DNA of 64,000 nucleotides from assembly GCF_001029285.1 (NCBI RefSeq), contig NZ_LDZY01000011.1, positions 62,001 through 126,000 of the forward strand, read 5' to 3'. A model generated the notes under the pieces. That model had not been told where the DNA came from, made no database searches, and saw only the letters and a program-made list of their open reading frames with translations. This DNA comes from Desulfosporosinus acididurans (GTDB lineage Bacteria > Bacillota > Desulfitobacteriia > Desulfitobacteriales > Desulfitobacteriaceae). Below, piece by piece: positions 53,890 through 62,708 of the stretch (within the stretch, counting starts at the first letter, position 1; every line of letters starts with the position of its first letter). The position numbers and the translations under genes are program-made.

Positions 53890-54603
53890 TTAAATATGGT
53901 TAATTGATTGTAACATAACTGCCGCACCGAGAAACAAGATCAGTAAAGATGATGCCATTGATAAATTATTAATGACCCAACCCTTTTCGAGCCGTTTAAA
54001 TGAACTGCTGGCTTTTACTACTAATAAGCCTATGGTAACCATTGTAAGAGCACTTCCGATGGAGAAAGCAGCCACAAGGCTTAATCCTAATGGTATTCTA
54101 TTAGCCGAAACTGCTGCAAGCAGAATAGCCAGGGCGCTGGGGCACGGGACCAGTCCTATGAAAAATCCCGTTAAGAAAAGGTTCCGTAAGGAATTCCCCG
54201 TCTTTAATGATATAGGTTCATCATGATTACAATGCTTCTGATGGTGGTGACCCATATAATGATGATGATGGCTGCAACCATTGTCTGAGTCGTTGTTCGG
54301 AAATAATCATTTAACGATCATATCTAATCCTATATAGATTACACCAACTCCTGAGAGCAATTGGATCCAATACGTTAGATTTTGCGGCATAATAACTTTT
54401 AAAGCGGAGGAAGTGGATATGACTAATAAAACAATAGATAAGGTATGAGCCAGAGCAGAAACTAAACCTATCATTACGGCATCCTTAACCTTCGCCCCGG
54501 TTGAAACAAGATAAGCAGTTATTAATCCCTTACCATGTCCCGGTTCTAATGAATGAAGTGCTCCTAAACCTAATACGATTGGAAATGTATAACTTAAATC
54601 CAT
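53890..54603 (-). pseudogene. Nickel/cobalt transporter (NicO/RcnA-like) split by an in-frame TGA
   Basis: From ATG 54603 (GGGGAG upstream) the frame reads LGLGALHSLEPGHGKGLITA and further TM helices, ending at a TGA (54307-54309). The same frame reopens at once into a His/Asp/Cys-rich loop (NDSDNGCSHHHHY, GHHHQKHCNH) and the second membrane half (LFLTGFFIGLVPCPSALAIL). Together they make one NicO protein of about 237 codons. A single base change (TGG or CGA to TGA) would explain it. Readthrough is possible but not shown. It is shorter than typical NicO genes at the C-terminus. Confidence 0.8.
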
Positions 54604-54696
54604 ACTATCTCCCCTTGTCCAATTATTCCTGTTCAATAGTATGCAGACTAGCCCTAAAACTTACCAATAACATTAAATCAAAAAATAGCAAATATT

Positions 54697-56916
54697 CTAA
54701 ACAGCCTTTTGATTTCCGGCCATTAGCTCAAGTGGTAGCGGAAATGTAATAGTGAATTTTGTTCCTTGTGAGCCAGAATCAATATCTATTTTCGCTTGAT
54801 GATTTTGGGCTATTTTAAAACATGTTGCTATTCCAAGACCGGTCCCATAATCCTTCGTAGTAAAGAACGGAGTTCCTAGCTTAGCTAAGTCTTCATTCGA
54901 GATACCGCATCCCTCATCTTCTACCGTAAGGACAACATGATCCATTTCTGAAATCGTTGTAATCCTCAGACGACCGCGCTCTTTCATCGCCTCGAGTCCA
55001 TTGCGAGTTAGATTAAGCACCAATTGTGTTATTTCCTTCTTATTAATTAAGATATCTGGGATGGTTCCGGGAACAAATTCGATCTGCTTATTTTGATTAA
55101 ACGTATCGGCTTCTAGTAGAGGGTACAAGTTGTTTAAGATATCGTTTAGATTTTGAAGCTCAAGTTCCGCTTTTTTCGTTCTGGCAAGTGATAGAAACTC
55201 TGAGATTATTGAATTAGCTCGATCGAGTTCTGAAATCATCAATTCAAAAATTGATTTTTGAGAGCTATACTCTGGTTTTACCCCTAATAGCTGCAGATAA
55301 CCTCGAACTGTCGTCATTGGATTTCTTATTTCATGACCAATTCCGGCAGCCATTTGAGCCACAAGATTTAAACGATCTAAATGAAATATTTCAGCTTGTA
55401 ATCTTTTTAATTCTGTAATATCCGATGTGGAAAAAATAATGTATTCTTCACCATTAATGTTCACAGATTCCCCTGAAACAAGAATGGAACCTTTAAGCCC
55501 ATCCTTTTTAGCCATTTTTGTTTCGTAATTTGTAATAAACCCCCTATTCTTGAGGAGATCCAGAAGGTCGTTATATTCTTTTTGGGGAAAGCCCAAGTCT
55601 ATTAGTGTTTTCCCTATTACTTCTTCAAGCAAGAATCCTCTCTTGCTTAAAAATTGATCATTAACATCTATTAAACTATTGTCTGATTTTCTAACAATCG
55701 AGATCATACTTGGGCTGGACTTAAAAACTTTGAGTAAACGTTCTTCAGACATTCTCAGCGATTCTTGCAAACGCTTTTGTTTGGTTATATCGGTAAAAGA
55801 ACATAAAAAGCACTCTTTGTGATTAAAATTAATCGTTCCAATAGATATTAGAACGGCAATATTTTCCTTAGAATTAAGGACTATTTCTAAATTCTTTGAT
55901 TCTAATACTCCGTAATTAGTTTCCTGAATAAGTTTAATCACTTTATGCCATTCGTGTTCGGATAATCCTATCTCTAAAAGTGTCTTTCCAATAATGTCTC
56001 CGAGAGGAATTTTAAAATAGTTCCTAAAAGATTCATTAACTTCTAAAAACTCATGGGTTGATTTCTCTAAAATCGCAAGTCCTACGGGGGCAAACTGGAA
56101 TACCTTGTCAAAATTGTGTTTTGATATAATTTCACGAATGAAGGGTATTTTCACATTACTAACGAGGATACTTCTTAACAAAAAGCTATAACCAATAACC
56201 TTGAAGACATGTCCAAAAAAGCTATCGATATCATATACATTTTTGTAAAACGTAAAGGTGAATTCACTAAACAACATTAAAAACAAGGCATAAATCAAAT
56301 ATTTGCTTTCTTCTCTATCATTTAAAAACTTAGTTGACCACAAAAAAATGGCTGCTATTATATCCAGGGAACAGATAATGTATTCTGCTACAATTTTTAA
56401 TCCCGTTACACCGCCGGCTTTATTCAACATCGGCGGCAAAAGATGGCCCAATTTAATGATAATAAAACATACTGTTAGTAAATATGTTAACCCAAAAGTT
56501 AAAATTACTTTTTTTCTAGGGCTACGATTTAAAATATATAATACTAATCCTATAGCCTGGGTAGTTCTGGCTATTAACCAAAAATATGTTGCTCTTTCTC
56601 CTGTTATCGATAAACCAAAAAACGGCATTCCTTTATACGATAAGGTATGCATCATATCAAAAAGTCCCACTAATAAAAAGAGTATACCAAGAAATAGTCG
56701 TCTGTCAGATTTCGTATAGGGATACAAAATAATACATTGAAATGATATGGTAAGCGAAACAACAATGCTGAATGTTTCAAGAATAGTATGCATAGTTAGG
56801 TAATAATTCGGCTGAATTACTAAGTAAACCAAACTACTCAGCAATCTGCTTATTATTAAAAGGAATACAGCTGATAAAACTACAAGACTATCTTTGAAAG
56901 AGCTACTTAGATGCAA
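54697..56916 (-). CDS. Sporulation-type sensor histidine kinase (MASE3-PAS-PAS-HisKA-HATPase)
   Basis: A 739-aa protein from TTG 56916. The first ~250 residues form a MASE3 membrane sensor of about eight helices (contains FDMMHTLSYKGMPFFG). Two PAS domains follow (about 275-385 and 395-510). The DHp box is MAAGIGHEIRNPMTTVRGYL with the phosphoacceptor His. The ATPase domain has NLTRNGLEAMKERG, VEDEGCGIS and GTGLGIATCFKIA. Orphan kinases of this plan in spore formers often feed the Spo0A phosphorelay, as KinA-E do. No response regulator is adjacent. Confidence 0.9.
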   Translation of the reverse strand: MHLSSSFKDSLVVLSAVFLLIISRLLSSLVYLVIQPNYYLTMHTILETFSIVVSLTISFQCIILYPYTKSDRRLFLGILFLLVGLFDMMHTLSYKGMPFFGLSITGERATYFWLIARTTQAIGLVLYILNRSPRKKVILTFGLTYLLTVCFIIIKLGHLLPPMLNKAGGVTGLKIVAEYIICSLDIIAAIFLWSTKFLNDREESKYLIYALFLMLFSEFTFTFYKNVYDIDSFFGHVFKVIGYSFLLRSILVSNVKIPFIREIISKHNFDKVFQFAPVGLAILEKSTHEFLEVNESFRNYFKIPLGDIIGKTLLEIGLSEHEWHKVIKLIQETNYGVLESKNLEIVLNSKENIAVLISIGTINFNHKECFLCSFTDITKQKRLQESLRMSEERLLKVFKSSPSMISIVRKSDNSLIDVNDQFLSKRGFLLEEVIGKTLIDLGFPQKEYNDLLDLLKNRGFITNYETKMAKKDGLKGSILVSGESVNINGEEYIIFSTSDITELKRLQAEIFHLDRLNLVAQMAAGIGHEIRNPMTTVRGYLQLLGVKPEYSSQKSIFELMISELDRANSIISEFLSLARTKKAELELQNLNDILNNLYPLLEADTFNQNKQIEFVPGTIPDILINKKEITQLVLNLTRNGLEAMKERGRLRITTISEMDHVVLTVEDEGCGISNEDLAKLGTPFFTTKDYGTGLGIATCFKIAQNHQAKIDIDSGSQGTKFTITFPLPLELMAGNQKAV

Positions 56917-57225
56917 ACGATTTCCCTACCTTTCTCGTACTGCTGCTATTTTTATATTTTTTGTATTTTTGTATATATCTGGTTATTGTGACAAAGCCCT
57001 TTTATTATAAAATATATCAAATAAAAAAGAACGAAAAACTTGTCAAAATTAAGTTTAGCCAATATAAAGATCAAGGCCGGCAGTGAACTCGTTCAGCTAA
57101 AGCTGAACATCGAGACAATCTTGATAACTTCTTAAAATTTAGCTGACAAAAAATCATAAACTTTATTGTATTCTAATTGCAGAGGATTCATAAAGATAGA
57201 GATTAAAAAAGACATGAAAAAGACT
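56917..57225. other. Intergenic region with a dispersed hairpin repeat
   Basis: No gene seen. Repeat Q copy 1 lies at 57078-57116. Confidence 0.5.
57078..57116 (+). repeat. Dispersed hairpin repeat Q, copy 1
   Basis: CAGTGAACTCGTTCAGCTAA and AGCTGAACATCGAGAC; the core GTTCAGCTAAAGCTGAAC is a perfect palindrome. Related copies lie at 58661 and 62536. Confidence 0.65.
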
Positions 57226-57256
57226 AAAAGCCGCCCTTGCTGTGGGGCGGCTTTTA
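57226..57256 (+). terminator. Terminator-like hairpin in a leader region
   Basis: AAAAGCCGCCC and GGGCGGCTTTT pair over 8 nt about 100 bp upstream of the tandem ATPase gene. It could be a transcription attenuator for that gene or end an upstream small transcript. Confidence 0.6.
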
Positions 57257-57356
57257 ACATGTCAGCGAAAGAAATTCTTTTTAGCATTTTACTTCTTTCC
57301 TGCATACAATACTTTGACCGAAAGGCTTATGTTTCAGAAAGGAAGCGAGAAGTAAC

Positions 57357-58493
57357 ATGCCAAAAAGAGTCGTGAAGAAAATGTTCCCAGGTGCTGTAAC
57401 GTCAAAAGGTTTTTTCTCCTATTATAATTACATTATCGAGCCAAATGCACTACATATTTTTATAATCAAAGGCGGACCCGGTGTCGGAAAATCAACATTT
57501 ATGAAAAAAATTGCCGACAATATTTCAAAGCTTGGCTATGACATTGAATATCATTGCTGTTCCTCCGACAACAATTCAATCGATGGCTTAGTAATTCCCG
57601 CTCTGGGAGTTGCACTTTTGGACGGAACCGCTCCACATATCGTCGATCCGAAAAATCCTGGGGCAGTCGATGAGATTATCAACTTGGGAGACTATTGGGA
57701 CGAGAACATAATTCAAAAGGCTAAACCTGAAATTATGCGGTGCAATTACCAGGTTGGGCGCTATTTCCAGGCATCTTACTACGCTTTAATGGAAGCCCAG
57801 CTAGCTATGGATGAATGGGAGTTTTATGTCAAAGAGCACCAAAATTGGCATGCGATTAACCAGATGACTCTCAGTGTCGAAAATGATATATTTGGCTCAG
57901 GCAACACCGGTCATGGTAAAGAACGTCACCTTTTTGCCTGGGCACATACGCCTCAAGGCAAAACCCAATTTATTGATACTCTATTACAGGATACTTCTGC
58001 CCTTTATCTTCTTAAAGGCCAGCCTGGTACTGGAAAATCGACGTTTTTAAAGCGAATTGCCGAAAGAGCAATTACTTATGGTTTAAACGTGGAGTATTAC
58101 CACAATACTCTTGATCCTGCAAAGCTGGACCTCATTATAATGCCAGATTTACACAAAGCTTTGTGTGTGGTTTCCGAGCCTTACGAATATACACCTCAGT
58201 TAAATTGTAAACAAATTACCTTGGATTTTGACCAGAGCGTCGACATGTCAGGACTCAATAATTTCTCCAGCGATATTGAAGATTGTCGCGAACGTGTAAA
58301 TAAAAATATTCAACGAGCAATTAAAAACTCAAGCCGTGCCAAAGCAACCCATGACCTAATGGAGTCTTACTACATTGCAGCTATGGATTTTTCAGCTATA
58401 GAAGGAAAGCGCCAAGAAATTGAAGCACGTATCCAGAATATGCTTGAATTAGGGATTGCTGTGAGTGCATCCCGCAAGGTTTCCCAAATATAA
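57357..58493 (+). CDS. Tandem P-loop ATPase (PRK06851-like)
   Basis: A 378-aa protein made of two similar halves, each with a Walker A: IKGGPGVGKSTFMKKIAD (about residue 37) and LKGQPGTGKSTFLKRIAE (about 225). Each is followed by a Cys/His or His motif (EYHCCSSDNNS, EYYHNTLDP) and a hydrophobic strand with LIIMPDLHKA-like sequence. I recall this pattern from an uncharacterised clostridial/bacillar family. The nucleotide-binding role is firm and the biological role unknown. AGGAAG precedes the ATG. It is monocistronic, with a terminator at both ends. Confidence 0.8.
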   Translation: MPKRVVKKMFPGAVTSKGFFSYYNYIIEPNALHIFIIKGGPGVGKSTFMKKIADNISKLGYDIEYHCCSSDNNSIDGLVIPALGVALLDGTAPHIVDPKNPGAVDEIINLGDYWDENIIQKAKPEIMRCNYQVGRYFQASYYALMEAQLAMDEWEFYVKEHQNWHAINQMTLSVENDIFGSGNTGHGKERHLFAWAHTPQGKTQFIDTLLQDTSALYLLKGQPGTGKSTFLKRIAERAITYGLNVEYYHNTLDPAKLDLIIMPDLHKALCVVSEPYEYTPQLNCKQITLDFDQSVDMSGLNNFSSDIEDCRERVNKNIQRAIKNSSRAKATHDLMESYYIAAMDFSAIEGKRQEIEARIQNMLELGIAVSASRKVSQI

Positions 58494-58497
58494 GCCA

Positions 58498-58541
58498 AAG
58501 GCGGTCTCGCTTAACTAGTATAGTGGAGTGAGACCGCCTTT
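58498..58541 (+). terminator. Terminator of the tandem ATPase gene
   Basis: AAAGGCGGTCTCGCTT pairs with AGTGAGACCGCCTTT, 5 bp after the stop codon. Confidence 0.75.
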
Positions 58542-58547
58542 ATCCAT

Positions 58548-58703
58548 CTTTTAAGACCTCCACTTCTTGTAAGTGGGGGCGGGGGTCCTCCTTCGCCGCT
58601 AAGTATTCCTATTGGGAAAGGCGGCTCGGCAATAATGTCCACTGGACATTATTGTATCTGAAGCCCCGATGTTCAGCTTTAGCGTAAGCGAGTTCACTGA
58701 CCG
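58548..58703. repeat. Composite palindromic element (repeats P and Q with an internal hairpin)
   Basis: Starts with repeat P (TTTTAAGACCTCCACTTCTT..), contains a 10-bp perfect stem AATAATGTCC/GGACATTATT (58631-58653), and ends with repeat Q in reverse (GATGTTCAGCTTTAGCG). It is about 156 bp with no gene. This is consistent with a non-autonomous IS200/IS605-like element. Confidence 0.5.
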
Positions 58704-58711
58704 AGTTATGA

Positions 58712-59767
58712 TTATTCCTTAGATAAATTGATATTGTATCTTGCCTTGGTAATCCAAGTATTATTTGCAAAATCTCTTCCTTGAATAACTACCTGATCTT
58801 GGTAAACTGTCACCTTGAGACCTTCACTTTCATTGGCTGCTTTCACACCGTTATGATCTACTGGCATTTCTACAGAGGAATCATTGACAACGTTAAACGG
58901 TCCTTGCATAATATCACGCCCTTGTCCCAAGAGCCAATGGGTGTGACCACTGAATACGATTACTTCCGGAAAGTTACTTAATAACGTTCTGAGTTGATCC
59001 TCCTGTAATACATAATTATGTATCGAACGATACCATTTACCCGAAGTCGCAGCGGGAAAGGGTTGATGTAAAAAAACAAAGATTGGCTTATGGGGAACAT
59101 AGTTTTCTTTAAGCTTTTTCTGAAACCAAGCTATTTGTGTCTTTGATAGATATGTCTTGTCCCTGTATTTTCCTCCGCTCATTGCCGATTTCTCCGAGCC
59201 AAGGAAAATAAAATGATACCCGGAAATATATTGGTCATAATATACTTTTGATTGTCCAGTATAACTTAAAAATCTGTTGATTGCTGTATGGTCTGATTCA
59301 TTATTCGGAAAGGTTTTAGGACTCCAACGTTTGGTTTTCGGATTGACGTAAGCTTGATAAAATTCGTGATTCCCAATCGTATAGAATGTTTTCAGGTTAT
59401 TGGCCTCTGAAACTAGAAGTTTTCGGAGGGCAGCATAATCGGATGAACTTCCATTTCCTAAATCGCCATTAATAATTAAAGTATGAATATTGAGGTGTTC
59501 TTTTATATCACTCAGCATTTTTACGAACTTCAACTTCGCCTTATTATTCTTTGCTTGAACATGAATATCACTAACGACTCCAAACGTCAAAATTGGTTTT
59601 TCTTTGGCGGCTAAACCAGAAGCATCGGCTTTGGGAACAACTAGTTTGGGCTTTAAAGAAATCCTTTGGTAACGTATACTTGAGACTTTTAAGAAAAACA
59701 TTAAGGAACCAAATATTAACAGTACTAATAAACCAGCTTCTAGATTTTTTCGTTTTATGAACACCAC
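58712..59767 (-). CDS. Membrane-anchored metallophosphoesterase
   Basis: A 351-aa protein with a GTG start behind GGAGG. One N-terminal TM (residues ~10-28) anchors an outside calcineurin-like domain. The metal motifs are VVSDIHVQ, INGDLGNGSS, IGNHEFY, FLHQPFP and FSGHTHW. The family cleaves phosphomono- or diesters. Secreted members can process extracellular nucleotides, teichoic acid or phospholipids. The substrate is unknown. Confidence 0.9.
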   Translation of the reverse strand: MVFIKRKNLEAGLLVLLIFGSLMFFLKVSSIRYQRISLKPKLVVPKADASGLAAKEKPILTFGVVSDIHVQAKNNKAKLKFVKMLSDIKEHLNIHTLIINGDLGNGSSSDYAALRKLLVSEANNLKTFYTIGNHEFYQAYVNPKTKRWSPKTFPNNESDHTAINRFLSYTGQSKVYYDQYISGYHFIFLGSEKSAMSGGKYRDKTYLSKTQIAWFQKKLKENYVPHKPIFVFLHQPFPAATSGKWYRSIHNYVLQEDQLRTLLSNFPEVIVFSGHTHWLLGQGRDIMQGPFNVVNDSSVEMPVDHNGVKAANESEGLKVTVYQDQVVIQGRDFANNTWITKARYNINLSKE

Positions 59768-59858
59768 TTATCCTCCAGGCTAGATCTATAATAGTTAGTC
59801 TGGCTTATTAACTATGTTTTATAACCTGGCAAAGAAATAATGGGATAAAATAGCAGCC

Positions 59859-59886
59859 ATCTCCTTGATTTATAATACAAGGAGAT
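59859..59886 (-). terminator. Hairpin after the CWB2-peptidase gene
   Basis: ATCTCCTTG and CAAGGAGAT pair over 10 nt, about 100 bp after the stop. Confidence 0.5.
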
Positions 59887-59983
59887 AGCTTGTAAGACGA
59901 AAAATCAAGCCTAATTCAATTATAAATGCGGCAAAAGTATGCTTCATAGCTCAATTGAATCAATGGTTATGCTCTTCTATCTA

Positions 59984-61762
59984 TTATAAAACCTTTTGAC
60001 CTAAGTTTACTTGAGATCTTGGATTACCTTGATTACCCTTCCAACGAATTAAAGTTGTATTATTCATCGTACTTATTACCGATGTTGAGAATGACTGCCC
60101 ATCCGCCCCTAATATGGAAGGAGCAATCATTAAATATCCACTTTGTGATACCATAGCAACTGGCTCAACATGACCTGCGGAGTACAATGGTTGACCATTT
60201 ACTGTGGCAGACTGATACGATACAGTACCCATATTTGCCAAAGGGTACAATTGATTATATTCGTTTGAAGGATCTTCGCTAATCCATTCAGCCGATGTTT
60301 CAATTCCCTGTATATAGGATGGAGCAAGTGTCACGGAAGGAATTGATTCAGATTGTGTTTTGCCGTTTACTGTAAATGTTAAATCCCAAATTGTGCTTGA
60401 ATCAGCCGATTGGGAAATATTAGCCTTTATAGTAGAACCAATGGGGACAGTCATCACAATTTGAGCAGGTGCAGGCAACTGCTCCCAAAACACTTCTGCA
60501 ACAGCTTGCCCATTGATTATTTCTTCCATGGTTCCCATTTGTAAAAGGTCTGATGAGTTTACTCCGCCTAAACCAATCCACTGTGCTGAAGATGCATCTT
60601 GTCCACTGCCGGGGATATTAGGCACTGTCCAAGCGCCTGATATACCGGTATACCCGCTGCCGAAATAAGGCGTGTCAATGTATCCCGCCCAATTACCGGA
60701 ATATTGCGTATCGGCTGGAAGATTTGTTGAAGTCACTGGCGTAACCCCCACTGAAGCAGCTGAAGAGCCAGCTGATATTGCATTTAATGCATGGGCAGAA
60801 ACTACTGCTGGACCGCCCAAAGCAGTTACCACACTAGTCGAGGTCAGTTTGCTATGGACATAATCTCCGGCTTTAACATTAGTTCCATCTGTTAAAACAA
60901 TTGGGGCCTTCAGGCCAGCTGCCAAAGGTACGCCTGCTAATCCGTCAACAAGAGTTCGGCCGTTAGCAACAAAGATATTGGCATAATTGATATCAGCATC
61001 AAAACCTTGAAGCACTGAAAGATTAGTGTCATAGGCATCATAACCAGCATAACGAACAGAGTTGGCGGAGAATTGAGCCATTTCGGCGTTACTAATAACC
61101 GCAGTTCCACCGATTATATAATAATTTTTCACCCTGCTAATTCCCGTTAAATAGGTTCTAATACTGCTTGGCAGAGAAGCTTGATTATCTGTATAAAGAA
61201 TTGGCATCTTTTTTGCTCCTGCAATGGAAGCTGCAGATATGGCATCAGCGCCTGAACCACCAGTTAAGACAACTCCATTGATCGAAGTTGATTTGGCCAT
61301 TTCTTTGGCAATATTGACAGACGTTTCCGATGCATCGTATCCGCCTAAAGGTACAACCGAAATATTCAATGCTTTAAGCGCATCTAAAACAGGTTGTTGG
61401 ATAACTGCAATTCCACTCGTCACATAAACCTTTGTAACATGTAGTTTTGTCAACTCATTGGCTGCAATAGGGGTTAAAGTATTTCCCTGTGTTAAAATAA
61501 TAGGGATATTTAAAGCTGAAGCTAAAGATCCGGCGGAAAGAGCGTCTACTAAGGTTGGCCCGGTCATACCTGCCGCTAATACAGCAGCACTCGAACCTGA
61601 AGTCCCCCACCCTTGATCGGCTATTTGGGCCGCAGTGTCATATTGGGTGGCCCCAGAAATTCTAGTTGGAAAAGCCGTGTCAGCTAATACTGTCTGCGGA
61701 AGCATATTAAAAGCAATTATTATCAAAGTAAAAAAGGTAACTAACTTTGTTAACTTTTTCAT
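59984..61762 (-). CDS. Secreted cell-wall-bound glutamic peptidase (three CWB2 repeats + G1/eqolisin domain)
   Basis: Start ATG 61762 with GAGAGGA 7 nt upstream; 592 aa. A signal peptide (ending near PQTVLADTA) is followed by three cell-wall-binding 2 repeats (about residues 35-340; RISGATQYDTAAQIA, PLGGYDASETSVNIA, VRYAGYDAYDTNLSV). A linker then leads to a C-terminal peptidase G1 domain, with the catalytic Gln in SAQWIGLGGVN and the catalytic Glu in ETSAEWISEDP. CWB2 repeats hold S-layer proteins to the wall in clostridia. Glutamic peptidases are active at acid pH in fungi. The combination suggests a surface protease. Confidence 0.88.
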   Translation of the reverse strand: MKKLTKLVTFFTLIIIAFNMLPQTVLADTAFPTRISGATQYDTAAQIADQGWGTSGSSAAVLAAGMTGPTLVDALSAGSLASALNIPIILTQGNTLTPIAANELTKLHVTKVYVTSGIAVIQQPVLDALKALNISVVPLGGYDASETSVNIAKEMAKSTSINGVVLTGGSGADAISAASIAGAKKMPILYTDNQASLPSSIRTYLTGISRVKNYYIIGGTAVISNAEMAQFSANSVRYAGYDAYDTNLSVLQGFDADINYANIFVANGRTLVDGLAGVPLAAGLKAPIVLTDGTNVKAGDYVHSKLTSTSVVTALGGPAVVSAHALNAISAGSSAASVGVTPVTSTNLPADTQYSGNWAGYIDTPYFGSGYTGISGAWTVPNIPGSGQDASSAQWIGLGGVNSSDLLQMGTMEEIINGQAVAEVFWEQLPAPAQIVMTVPIGSTIKANISQSADSSTIWDLTFTVNGKTQSESIPSVTLAPSYIQGIETSAEWISEDPSNEYNQLYPLANMGTVSYQSATVNGQPLYSAGHVEPVAMVSQSGYLMIAPSILGADGQSFSTSVISTMNNTTLIRWKGNQGNPRSQVNLGQKVL

Positions 61763-62088
61763 TTTCAAATCCTCTCTTTTAATTTCCGTTTATATTAATT
61801 CAAATAAGGAATTCATTATAAAACAATAGTTTGAAATTTTCATTAAGAATTTATGGTAAAACAGTAAAAATAAATTGAAAGTTATTGGTCCTTCAAATTT
61901 CGAAAAACATAAAAGCACCTGAATCAAACATAAAATTCAAGGTGCAAAATCTAACATCGCTTGGAGCTTTGTTCGTCTTGTAAAGAATAATGAATTATGC
62001 ACGCTTTGAGCCGACCATAATAATATGGCCGGCTATTCTGAGACATTGATATTCTTATTGTTGTGATCTCCATCAGAGTAAGATTATT
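61763..62088. other. Intergenic region between surface peptidase and YjcZ peptides
   Basis: Holds the peptidase promoter side and the terminator of the YjcZ peptides (61911-61950). No further gene seen. Confidence 0.5.
61911..61950 (-). terminator. Terminator of the YjcZ peptide genes
   Basis: GCACCTTGAAT and ATTCAGGTGC pair over 10 nt and are followed on the minus strand by TTTTATGTTTTT. Confidence 0.65.
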
Positions 62089-62199
62089 CTAGAAGATTAC
62101 ACCCAGGGCGATTAAAATAAGAATTGCAATTGCAATAATTCCTGCTCCAATACAGCTTCCGCCATAACCACCGTAGCCATATCCACCATAACCGTACAT
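62089..62199 (-). CDS. YjcZ-family sporulation peptide 1
   Basis: A 36-aa peptide, ATG 62199 after GGGGG. A Tyr/Gly-rich head (MYGYGGYGYGGYGGSC) is followed by a hydrophobic tail (IIAIAILILIALGVIF). This is the typical YjcZ/sporulation-protein pattern. It is probably made in the forespore or deposited in the coat (family knowledge). Confidence 0.8.
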   Translation of the reverse strand: MYGYGGYGYGGYGGSCIGAGIIAIAILILIALGVIF

Positions 62200-62224
62200 T
62201 TGTTGTTCCCCCTTTTAAATTTTC

Positions 62225-62332
62225 TTAAAAGACAATACCTAGAGCAATTAATAATAAGATAATCACTACAACGATCCCGATACCAGCACCCCAACCAACA
62301 CCTGTTCCACAACCTGCTGCTCCAAACGCCAT
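62225..62332 (-). CDS. YjcZ-like sporulation peptide 2
   Basis: A 35-aa peptide with ATG 62332 after GGAGG. The Gly-rich head has a Cys (MAFGAAGCGTGVGWGAG) and the hydrophobic tail ends LLLIALGIVF, like peptide 1. It lies 26 bp upstream of peptide 1 on the same strand, so the two are a tandem duplication within one transcript. Confidence 0.78.
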   Translation of the reverse strand: MAFGAAGCGTGVGWGAGIGIVVVIILLLIALGIVF

Positions 62333-62403
62333 TTAATTTTCCTCCTATCAAACAAAATCAAAGTTACTAATAAGATAGATGTTAATAATCAAGTTTTGGT
62401 GAT

Positions 62404-62478
62404 TTACCACCAAAATCCTCCCCAAAACGGACGGAATCCAAAGCCAAACCCCCAACCCCATGGTCCAAAACCGAACAT
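62404..62478 (-). CDS. 24-aa aromatic/glycine micropeptide
   Basis: ATG 62478 follows a perfect GGAGGTGA. The product is MFGFGPWGWGFGFGF followed by RPFWGGFWW, made only of Gly, Phe, Trp, Pro, Met and one Arg. It lies directly upstream of the YjcZ pair and is likely part of the same sporulation transcript. The strong ribosome binding site argues that it is real. No named family is recognised. Confidence 0.6.
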   Translation of the reverse strand: MFGFGPWGWGFGFGFRPFWGGFWW

Positions 62479-62535
62479 TTTATCACCTCCAATTATCACA
62501 TTACCATAATATGGTACTCATACTTGTCTCGTGCA

Positions 62536-62580
62536 GGCAGTCCCTCGTTCAGTTAAAGCTGAACATAGAGGCTTCGATAG
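62536..62580 (+). repeat. Dispersed hairpin repeat Q, copy 3
   Basis: GGCAGTCCCTCGTTCAGTTA and AAGCTGAACATAGAGGCTTC, matching the copies at 57078 and (reversed) 58661. Confidence 0.6.
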
Positions 62581-62611
62581 TCATTTTGCAACGGCCGCCT
62601 AACAATTGGAT

Positions 62612-62668
62612 AAAAAAGCTTCCTTACAGGTTGTGATCTTGCTCTAAACCCGTAAGGAAGCTTTTTTT
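62612..62668 (-). terminator. Strong intrinsic terminator
   Basis: AAAAAAGCTTCCTTAC pairs with GTAAGGAAGCTTTTTT over a 24-nt loop, with an A-run on one side and a T-run on the other. It closes the HD-domain gene on the minus strand and may also stop plus-strand transcripts. Confidence 0.7.
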
Positions 62669-62708
62669 ATCATTCATTGCTGAAGACCCTTGTAAGCCAT
62701 TGAATCCC

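Noticed and set aside
54307-54309. Selenocysteine codon in the Ni/Co transporter
   Set aside because: No known NicO selenoprotein and no SECIS-like stem was evident; a simple nonsense mutation is more likely.
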